Below are positions 17,679-25,700 of a stretch of DNA of 64,000 nucleotides, one piece after another; position 1 is the stretch's first letter; every line of letters starts with the position of its first letter. The translations under genes were made by a program, and so were the position numbers. Below the pieces are notes generated by a model. The model saw only the letters and a list, made by a program, of their open reading frames with translations. It did not search any database and was not told where the DNA came from. Source of the stretch: Bradyrhizobium sp. 186 (GTDB lineage: Bacteria; Pseudomonadota; Alphaproteobacteria; Rhizobiales; Xanthobacteraceae); contig NZ_CP082164.1 of NCBI RefSeq assembly GCF_023101685.1, forward strand, positions 8,060,001 through 8,124,000, in the 5' to 3' direction.

Positions 17679-18473
17679 ATGTTGGAAAAACTTCCAAATG
17701 CAGCCGAAACGCCTTCTCTTGAGGCATCCCTCGAAAAGGCCACGGACCAGGCCTTTAAGGCGCGCGCCACATTTGAGTATCAGCAGGTCCGAAAATGGGT
17801 GGGGAGCCGCGTTAACCTCGACGAAGCGCGCATTCTTGATTTCGGATGCGGTCAAGGCGTGCCGGCAGCTTCGTTCGCTCTCCGACACCCGAAAGCTCGC
17901 GTACTTGGAGTCGATATCGAGCCTGTACCGGAGCAACAACTGAGCAACCTTCTCAACAAGCAGATTGGCTGCGGCATTCCTTCCAATGTGAGCTATCGCA
18001 CCCTGTCCTTGACGGCTCTATCAGATGAGAAGTTCGATCTGATATATGCTTGGTCCGTGTTTGAGCACGTCAAAGAAGACAAGATGATCAAGATCTTTTC
18101 CACGCTGAAGAGCCATCTTGCGGAGAGAGGAATACTATTCGTTTGCTGCAATCCCCTCTACTTCTCTCCTCACGGATCCCATCTATACAAGTACTTCAAA
18201 TCGCCATGGCACCATCTTCTGTTGACGTTGGATGAACTCCGGGAAGGCGTCGTCTCGGGCGACCTTTTGGCATCGGAGACTAGGGAGTGGCAGCAATTTC
18301 TCCAACTGAACAGATTGACGGCTCAGGACATCATGGGCAGAGCATCGGGAGCCGGCTTGAAGCGATTGAGACATCATCTAACAAAAACAGATTTATCGCC
18401 GCCTCCAAGATTGGCACGTCTGTACGATAATGAGGTCCTGACGACGAAGGAGCTTGTTGCGATCTTTGAATAG
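17679..18473 (+). CDS. Class I SAM-dependent methyltransferase
   Basis: The protein has 264 residues. Motif I is ILDFGCGQGVPAASFA near residue 50, then an acidic post-I loop (VLGVDIEP), and FDLIYAWSVFEHV for motif II. The substrate cannot be read from the sequence, but its place among glycan genes suggests O-methylation of a sugar or another polysaccharide decoration. It stands at the left edge of an A+T-richer islet and probably forms a transcription unit with the hydrolase at 18543, 69 bases on. No signal peptide is present, so it is cytoplasmic. Confidence 0.85.
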   Translation: MLEKLPNAAETPSLEASLEKATDQAFKARATFEYQQVRKWVGSRVNLDEARILDFGCGQGVPAASFALRHPKARVLGVDIEPVPEQQLSNLLNKQIGCGIPSNVSYRTLSLTALSDEKFDLIYAWSVFEHVKEDKMIKIFSTLKSHLAERGILFVCCNPLYFSPHGSHLYKYFKSPWHHLLLTLDELREGVVSGDLLASETREWQQFLQLNRLTAQDIMGRASGAGLKRLRHHLTKTDLSPPPRLARLYDNEVLTTKELVAIFE

Positions 18474-18542
18474 CAGCTGCTATCCAGCAACAGGGGCGTC
18501 CTGTTCGCCTCTCCTCAGCTGGCCCTGGGATTTAGCCAATTG

Positions 18543-19262
18543 ATGCCGTTTCTCGAAACGCCCAACATTCGCGTTGACCGGGTCGATAGCTACGGCTCAG
18601 AAATTGTCTTGGTATCTTTCGCTGAGCGAAAGACGCACACGGCCGATCTCGCCGAAAAGGGCTGGGGCCAAGATTTCGCGTCTTTTCATAGAATAGACGG
18701 GTTCTATATCAAGTCCGCTGGAAATCACTGGTATCAATATCCCGAAATGAAAGGAGCTATGGCAGCAATTCGGGAAGCGGCCGGAAGCCAACACCTCGTC
18801 ACCTATGGATGTAGCATGGGAGCTTACGCCGCGATCAAGTTTGCTGGTGCGCTTGGCGCAAAACGAGCGGTCGCGGTGTCGCCGCTGTTTACGCCCGATC
18901 CTTCTAAGCCTCCATATGAGCAGCGATGGAAGGTTGACGCGAGTCGGACAGCGTTTATCGATGATGAAATGGATGGCACGCCAGAAGTGCACGTTTTCAT
19001 CCTTAGCGATCCGACGCACCCCGACGCCAGACACACCAAGCTTCTTCGACGCACCTTTCCCAGGACGACGGTAGTTCCTCTACCTTTTGCTTCCCATCCC
19101 GTCGGGCCGTTTTTGCGGGAGGCCGAATTACTTACCGAATTCACGCTGAGACTACTCTACGGCAACTTTGACAATCGCGTCTTTTGCGATGCTCGACGCG
19201 CTAGGCGCTCAAGGTCTCAGATTTACCTAGAGAGAAGGAAGGAACTCCTGGCTGGACGCTAA
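18543..19262 (+). CDS. Alpha/beta-hydrolase-like protein of a glycan locus
   Basis: The protein has 239 residues from ATG 18543. The nucleophile elbow is YGCSMGAYAA near residue 90, a later acidic strand is VFILSDPTHPD near 158, and a candidate catalytic His lies in FASHPVGPF near 184. This gives a full Ser-Asp-His triad. It is related to the protein at 21135 (YGSSMGAYGAVK with similar flanks). Such enzymes near polysaccharide genes may add or remove acyl groups, which is inference. A basic tail (CDARRARRSRSQ) is unusual. There is no signal peptide. Confidence 0.7.
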   Translation: MPFLETPNIRVDRVDSYGSEIVLVSFAERKTHTADLAEKGWGQDFASFHRIDGFYIKSAGNHWYQYPEMKGAMAAIREAAGSQHLVTYGCSMGAYAAIKFAGALGAKRAVAVSPLFTPDPSKPPYEQRWKVDASRTAFIDDEMDGTPEVHVFILSDPTHPDARHTKLLRRTFPRTTVVPLPFASHPVGPFLREAELLTEFTLRLLYGNFDNRVFCDARRARRSRSQIYLERRKELLAGR

Positions 19263-19398
19263 GAGTTAATGCCTTCAAATGAAAGATCGAGCCCACATCG
19301 AAATTGCCGAGGTAAACACGTTTCACCAACGACCGCAGCTCGTCTAACTTGATTCGCTAACCCAGAACAATTGCACGAGATAGAGTGACAGGAGTGCA

Positions 19399-20316
19399 TC
19401 AGCGCCCAACGCTATCCAATGTTCGGCCGTAAAGTATGTTATCGATGTAGATTGTTTGGGTAGTCGGTTGTCGACGTCGATAGACTCCTATGTCGAAACC
19501 TATGCTCGGTCTGACCTCACCGCGCTCCGTCACTGAAGCTGGATCAGGTACAAATCCCCAACATCCACTCCAGTTAACGGCTTGGGCCCCGTCCACCCAA
19601 GCGGCAATCTTGCCAGACGCTCCATCTCCACACGGGGAAGGCTTTAGATTCAACGTGAAGTGAACCCATTGCTCGCGAACGAGTTGGATGATGCCGATTC
19701 GCAAGTGCTTACCGAAGGCGCGAGCCTCGGTCTCGTTGTTCGCAATCGCAAATTCCATCGTCACGAACTGATCGTTGGTCTGCTCAGGAACAACTCGAAT
19801 GACAAAGGGCGGATGGCCTGCACAACACTGGAATGCCTGAAAGTGGATCACCCAATAGAGCGGCTTCTGATAGTTTCTATCGAGCATCATGTCGAAACTG
19901 ATGAACCGCTCATTGTCCAACCCGTCCACAGTCGTCCGCTGTTCGGATTGGTGAGGTACTGCGTCGAGGAAAATCTTATCCTTTACATTCTGATCGAGGT
20001 CTGAGGTTAGCGAGATTGCGAGAGACCTATCGCCGATAGACGCGCGTTTTCCCGGAGGTACCCGCTCATCTAACCATACGTTGAATCTCGATCCTATATC
20101 AACTGTGAACGGGTAAGATCCGAAGTTATGAGACCCACCTATCCTGAAATAGAACGGCTTAGACATATCTCGGGTTGAGAATTTCGAGGTATCAATTTGA
20201 TTGGCAAACGAGAAACGCAGGGACGAAATCAAGCCTGAACGCTGTGCATCTGCGTCTTGCCCATTTGCCGCGACGAACGATACGCCAAGCAGAAGAACTG
20301 AAAAGAAGCCCCGCAT
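19399..20316 (-). CDS. Secreted heparin-lyase-I/PL20-like polysaccharide lyase
   Basis: About 305 residues follow a signal peptide (MRGFFSVLLLGVSFVAANGQ); starts further upstream at 20358 or 20373 are possible. The mature part looks like a beta-jelly-roll lyase: a central WVIHFQAFQCC strand, EQWVHFTLNLK, GKIAAWVDGAQAV, and FDIGVYRRR...IYIDNILYG. The last pattern is typical of heparin lyase I and glucuronan-lyase-type folds. If active, it would cut uronic-acid-containing polysaccharide in the periplasm or outside. That would fit a locus that makes UDP-glucuronate, and such lyases often trim or clear the polymer. The family assignment is by pattern only. Confidence 0.6.
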   Translation of the reverse strand: MRGFFSVLLLGVSFVAANGQDADAQRSGLISSLRFSFANQIDTSKFSTRDMSKPFYFRIGGSHNFGSYPFTVDIGSRFNVWLDERVPPGKRASIGDRSLAISLTSDLDQNVKDKIFLDAVPHQSEQRTTVDGLDNERFISFDMMLDRNYQKPLYWVIHFQAFQCCAGHPPFVIRVVPEQTNDQFVTMEFAIANNETEARAFGKHLRIGIIQLVREQWVHFTLNLKPSPCGDGASGKIAAWVDGAQAVNWSGCWGFVPDPASVTERGEVRPSIGFDIGVYRRRQPTTQTIYIDNILYGRTLDSVGR

Positions 20317-20641
20317 GATGACTTGCAGCGGTGCGATTAGATGTGGAGTAGATATCATGACTGTTTCACGCAAAGCCCGAAATGCCGTGGCACAAACTAG
20401 TCAATTTACGTCCATGAAGAAAGTCCGTGAAGGAAGACAGGAGAAATAGGAGTCGCATGCCTAGTAGGGATCTCTTGGTATGGATCTCTTGCCGACAGAA
20501 TAGGCAGCGGTTCAACTGAGTCCGTTCTAACCGAGAGAAACCTTCGCTGCACCGAGTTCAATTAAGGTTACCTCGCCTGAGGAGTTGTTCATCAGCTCCG
20601 TTTCAAGCTAGTTACTTCCGTAAGTGATCTAGGAACAATGC
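20317..20641. other. Intergenic spacer, no gene recognised
   Basis: This A+T-richer spacer lies between the divergent lyase gene and the small gene at 20642. It presumably carries both promoters. I see no palindrome or gene that I can support. Confidence 0.4.
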
Positions 20642-20893
20642 ATGTCATTCTTCAAGAAAGGAAAGCGGCGACCAAGTTTTGCGCCGCCGATTGAGCCGCC
20701 AAGAAAGGAACAGACCATTATGGCAAGCCCATCCGACTTCGAAATGCCGAGCGCAGTACTGGCAGCCGCAGTGGTCGCTAAGAGCGAACTGAAGGGCGAA
20801 GAACTGCAGCGTTATGCAATCAGCGTCCAGCGCGCTTATGCAAAGCAAATGTTGGCGGCTCGCGAACGAGAGGATGCGGCTAGAAAGCAGTAG
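20642..20893 (+). CDS. Small hypothetical protein
   Basis: The frame gives 83 residues from ATG 20642, or 57 from ATG 20720. The second start has the better ribosome-binding site (AAAGGAACAG). The protein is basic and proline-rich at the start, then helical (VVAKSELKGEELQRYAISVQRAYAKQMLAAREREDAARKQ). There is no signal or membrane segment. The family is unknown. Confidence 0.5.
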   Translation: MSFFKKGKRRPSFAPPIEPPRKEQTIMASPSDFEMPSAVLAAAVVAKSELKGEELQRYAISVQRAYAKQMLAAREREDAARKQ

Positions 20894-21134
20894 ACCTGAG
20901 AGTTAGTGGCGCGGCCGGCTCCGAAGATGGAGCCGACGTCGTTGCAGCCACTCATATCGACGTCCGATCGTCGCTGGTAGGGTTGTCAAAGATAGCACAA
21001 AAGTGGGGGCAATGGCGAAACCTAGCCATCTCTGAGCTCACTTTGAGGGGGGTCTCTGCAACCTGCAATAAGCTTGAGCCCTATTTTCATCTGGGGTATG
21101 TGATAGGCGGGATGACCGAGCTGCTTCGGTTACG

Positions 21135-22088
21135 ATGTCCCACGAGGTTGGCATGGTGGAGCTGTTATTTAGCTCTGAGGAGCTAGATGTTTCCTTTCTT
21201 CCCGGAGCAAGCGACTTTCTATTAGTGACGTTTTCTGCGTTAGATTTCAGCACAAAGACGGACGCTTTCTGGGGAAGGTATTTTGCAGAAAAGAACGGAA
21301 TTTCTGCGCTAGGCTTTGTTGCAAAAAAAAACAATTGGTATCCACGACGCTTCGTCGAGGAAGGACTGAAGTCCGTGATGCCAAGAATCCGACATATGCC
21401 GAGGCGCATCACCTATGGATCTTCCATGGGAGCTTATGGCGCAGTGAAGTATAGCAAGGTACTCGGTGCGACGGCATGTGCTGCTTTCAGTCCGCAATTT
21501 TCAATCGACCCTGCGGACGGAATCACTCGAAGTAGCTACACTAGCTATTTTCGGCCAGAGCTCCATGACGGAATGGCGATCAGGGGCCAAGACGTTAGCG
21601 CAAACTGCTACATTTTTTACGATCAGACTGATGACTTCGATAGAGGCAACGCTGAATACATATCGAAAGTTGCGCCGGGTACTAGGTTAGTCCGGATACG
21701 AAACGTTGGTCACGAAGTGATCAAGGTTTTGGGCAATGCACCGAACACAATAAAGCTACTCAAATTTTGCCTCGAAGCAAGAGACGACGAGATCCATAGC
21801 TTGATGCGGACGTTAAGGGCTCGCTCACCAGCGCGCTATTCGGGGGTTGCGACCGCACTGGCTTTGCGCAACCGAAAGTTAGCTGGTAAGATATTCGACA
21901 AGTACCAAGATCGGTTTGATCAAAAACAGCGGGCAATCTATTTCGACGTTATGGCCGAAGCTTGTGCGCTTTCCCAAGAGTTTGAGTTGGCTCGCGCATA
22001 TATAGTCAAGGCGCTCGAGATCTTGCCAGGGAGAATCCCGTTCCTAATGCGAGTTCGCCAAATTGACGAACTCGCCCGAAAAGGATGA
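21135..22088 (+). CDS. Alpha/beta-hydrolase-like protein with helical C-terminal extension
   Basis: The product has 317 residues. The hydrolase core shows YGSSMGAYGAVKYS near residue 95, FYDQTDDFDR near 160 as the acid strand and VGHEVIKVLG near 193 for the His. It is a paralogue of the protein at 18543 but carries about 100 more residues, which look like TPR helices (LARAYIVKALEILPGRIPFL). The region has unusually low G+C. Together the two hydrolases bracket the secreted lyase gene, so they may act on the same glycan. The precise reaction is unknown. The gene converges on the methyltransferase at 22096. Confidence 0.7.
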   Translation: MSHEVGMVELLFSSEELDVSFLPGASDFLLVTFSALDFSTKTDAFWGRYFAEKNGISALGFVAKKNNWYPRRFVEEGLKSVMPRIRHMPRRITYGSSMGAYGAVKYSKVLGATACAAFSPQFSIDPADGITRSSYTSYFRPELHDGMAIRGQDVSANCYIFYDQTDDFDRGNAEYISKVAPGTRLVRIRNVGHEVIKVLGNAPNTIKLLKFCLEARDDEIHSLMRTLRARSPARYSGVATALALRNRKLAGKIFDKYQDRFDQKQRAIYFDVMAEACALSQEFELARAYIVKALEILPGRIPFLMRVRQIDELARKG

Positions 22089-22095
22089 ATTGTCA

Positions 22096-22731
22096 TTAGG
22101 CAGGAATTCGTTCAAGGCAAAAGCTGAAGTAGGTGTCGGGATCGATCGAGATATGCCTGTAGCGCCACCTCCTCTCCCTACAAAAAGCTGCTGTGGCTTG
22201 GATTACACCGTAGACGTGAGGCACAACTACATTGCCCGCACTGAAATCGTGTCCCGCGATTACTCCATGTTCACTCGACTTCAGGGCGGATATGTCCAGC
22301 TCCCGAACGGTGAGATCATAAGCGTGCGTTGTATCGAGATAGATGAAGTCAAAACAGCCATCGGGAAAAGAAGCTAGGACGTCTGACGAAAACCCGCGGC
22401 GAAGCTCTATAGCCCCCTCTCTAATCTGCTGCGCAAACTTCTGCTCGACTAACCGCAGACCGTCCGCAAAGCGCTGGTCTTGCCATGCGTCAATGAGGTA
22501 CAATTTACTTGGCTTAAGACGCTTCAATATCTCTTCGCTGAAATCGCCAGAAGCGACTCCGACTTCGACCGCAACGCCACCTTTCGGCAGAGTGTCGAGC
22601 ATGTCTTCCCTCGTGGGTACCACGCGGCATGCTTCGGTATGGATGAGCTCAAGCGGAGATCCCTTGATCCGGTCGAATTCCGCTTGGCGCCGAGCCTTGG
22701 CAGCCTCCATTTTTTCCTCGATCGAGCACAT
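22096..22731 (-). CDS. Class I SAM-dependent methyltransferase (Methyltransf_24 type)
   Basis: The protein has 211 residues with VAVEVGVASGDFSEEIL as motif I near residue 53, LYLIDAW as post-I, and FDFIYLDTTHAYD near 127, which is characteristic of the Methyltransf_24 group. A GHDF motif follows. Members decorate sugars and other small molecules; the substrate here is unknown. It lies 32 bases after the stop of the giant glycosyltransferase gene on the same strand and is probably cotranscribed with it. Confidence 0.85.
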   Translation of the reverse strand: MCSIEEKMEAAKARRQAEFDRIKGSPLELIHTEACRVVPTREDMLDTLPKGGVAVEVGVASGDFSEEILKRLKPSKLYLIDAWQDQRFADGLRLVEQKFAQQIREGAIELRRGFSSDVLASFPDGCFDFIYLDTTHAYDLTVRELDISALKSSEHGVIAGHDFSAGNVVVPHVYGVIQATAAFCRERRWRYRHISIDPDTYFSFCLERIPA

Positions 22732-22763
22732 CGCGAACGCAACCTCCTACGAGGAGTTCGAAG

Positions 22764-25700
22764 TTAGATTTTCTCGAATGCGATAACCGGGGCAAACGAG
22801 TACTCAACTGCCTTACTAGAAAATTGGATGTCAGGTAACGCCTTGAAGCCCGACTTCTCCATCTTTTCGAGTAAGAGGTACTTCCATTCCTTGAACAATT
22901 GGGAATCCGTTTCCGCAATTTGAACGAGAGCCGTTCCTCCTTTCACCATCAAACGATTCAGCTCCTTTACAATCAGTGACAGCTGGTCTCGGTCTGATTG
23001 CCCCAATCGGACAAGTGATAAGTGGAATGTTCCCGGCCGATTGGGAAGACGGCCTTTAGACCGGAGCTCGGAGATCAAACTTTCGATCGTCAGGCGCGGT
23101 CCCTGAAATTGCCGCGCCCACTCTTTCTCAAGTCCGCCAGTCAATCCAGCGGCGAGAGCCGGTAGGCGCCGATACATCAGGATGCCATCACTCAACCATC
23201 TGTAAACCGAGCGATCTTCGGGCAAGGCCTCGCAGGACGGACACTTCGCCCCTTCTGCGAAGGCAGGCCCATGCCAGTCACAGAGATTGCAATGCTTCAA
23301 CTTTCCGTTGGCTACTGCATCATACCGCTCGAGCTCGTCAGGAAGCACCGGATGAGCCACCACCAACGACTCGTCGAACCTCTGCGAAAGTGTGGGACGG
23401 CTCTTGTTAAAGAGCGCGAGCATGCCTGGCACATTTGCAAGTTTCCAGCCCTTGCTCTCGGCATAATAGCTGTATTCTACATCCGTATAGCTGTGCGGCA
23501 CGTCGGCGCTGAATCCTCCAATCTCGGCAACCATCTTGCGCCTCATGCCGAACAAACCGCCTTGGACGTGACCGAAAATCCGCGCGGGGTTCTTGGTCGC
23601 GAAGTCCTTGTTCCGGAACTTGTCAAACAGTTCGATGCCGGTCGGATATTGTGAACCGTACAGATAGGTCGGCGAATAACCAATCGTACCGACCAGGCCG
23701 ACATCCGGCTGCTCTTCCAAGGCATGCACGATTGGGATCTCCCACCCGCGCGTAAAGCTAACGCCTTCCCTGCCGCAGACATAAACGGCATAATCGCCGT
23801 CGCCTTGCGCCAGAGCAGCATTTGTGCCGGGGCCAACCATGGCATTGACGTTATTGTGGATGACAGTGACGCGGTCGTGCTCTCGCCAGAGGCTATCCAG
23901 ATACTCCGCAACAGGCTCGCGCCTGCTTTGGTTGTCACAGACGATCAAGTGATACGGGAGCGAAGTGTTTTCCACTATCCTCCGAACGACCATTTTCAAT
24001 TCGTCAAGGTTGTTCCAAGCCACGATCACTAGATCGACGGTCTGATTCCGCCAAACTCGCATCAGCACTCGTGTGAGCCGGGCAACATCGTGTCGCTCCC
24101 GCGCGCGGGCGGCGGCCGCCCTGATGATCGCGCGCACCTTCAAGGTGGGCATACCGTAGAATCGGCGAATAGCTTCGGCCAGCGCCTCCGGCGTCGGCTC
24201 GGCCACTATTCCTGTGACCTCATCAACAACTAGATCCGGTATCCCGGCGACGTTGGTCGTGAGCACCGGCACGCCTGCCGCCATGCTCTCGACTACCGAG
24301 GTCGGAATCCCGTCCATGTCACCGTTCTCGGTTCGCACCGACGGTGCCGCAAACAGATCCGCGGTCTTCATCGTCTCGATGACCTGGTCCTGCGTCAACT
24401 GGCCTTTGATCTCGACATTGGTGGCGCCCGTCTCTGCAATGAGGCGGCGGTACTCATCCTCCATATCTCCGTAGCCATAGAGCTCCACCTTCACCCCAAG
24501 ATCCGCAACCAATGGCGCCGCGCGGATGAGAAGATCGAGCCCCTTCTTTTTCACGAACCGATGGACTGCGACAATCTTCTTTGTTGTCCTGTTCTGCCTC
24601 TCTTCATCGTAGGCGGCTGAGAAGCGCCTCGTGTCGACGGCATTCGGGTTGATGATGACCTTTCCACGCGGGAATCCCCGCTCGACCACGTAGTTCAGAT
24701 GGAACCTGGACAGCGTGAACAGCGCACGACACCACCTGGATGCCCCAATCTCCGCGAGACGATTTTTCTTATCATTGTCGTGACGGAATATGTCCTGGGC
24801 ATGCGCAATGAACGTGAACGGGATTTCCGCCTCTTCACACGCCGGCCAAACCATGTCCGTCACAACGGGATAGACGAAGTGGGCATGAACAATTGTCCGC
24901 CCTGTTTCCTTCAGCCGCTTCGCGAGTTGTTTGGGTGAATCGACTCGTTCAAACGTAATGGGAAAGGATGGCTTGAAGTCCTTCCAGGGTATTTGACGGC
25001 AAAAGACAAGAACATCCGCTCCGGAGGCGACGAGCGCCTCCAATTCGTTCAAAACAAACGTTTCGGATGGCACAGGAAAATGCCAACAGAAGTACGCAAT
25101 CCGCGGTCGATCCTCCCGCACTTTGAGTGTTGGATTGCGTGCCGGTCGTACGACAGGACTGGCCGAACTGATCCGTACGTCCTTGGGCGGGAGGATATGG
25201 GAGTAGGCTTCAGCAACTCGCTTCCGGTAGCTTGGAAGGCCAAATCTGGAAACGGCTATTCTTCTGCCACGCTCTCCGAACTGCTTTATCGCTTCTGGCT
25301 GATCGCAGAGATGTTCAATAAACGGTAGCGCATCCTCCACCTTCTTGAAGGGCACGAGATAACCGCTCTTCTTGTGCTCCACCAGTTCCGGAAGCGCTCC
25401 CCATCGGTAAGCGATGACGGGCCGCCTTGCGGCCATTGCTTCCAACACAGTCCGGCCGAACGATTCAGCAAAATGCGAGAAGTTTAGAACAACGTTGACC
25501 TGCTCAACTGCCTGCCTTGGGCTCGCTGCATAACCGGCAAACACAACATTGTCAGGTACACCCCCAACCTTCTGCTCTTCCTTGAGCTGTTTGACCAAAT
25601 CCGTATCTGGGCCGATGATGACAAACTTTGCATTCTTGACGCGTCCGGACGCCAATCGAGCTAATTCGATAACGTCCGAAATTCCCTTCTTTGGCACGTT

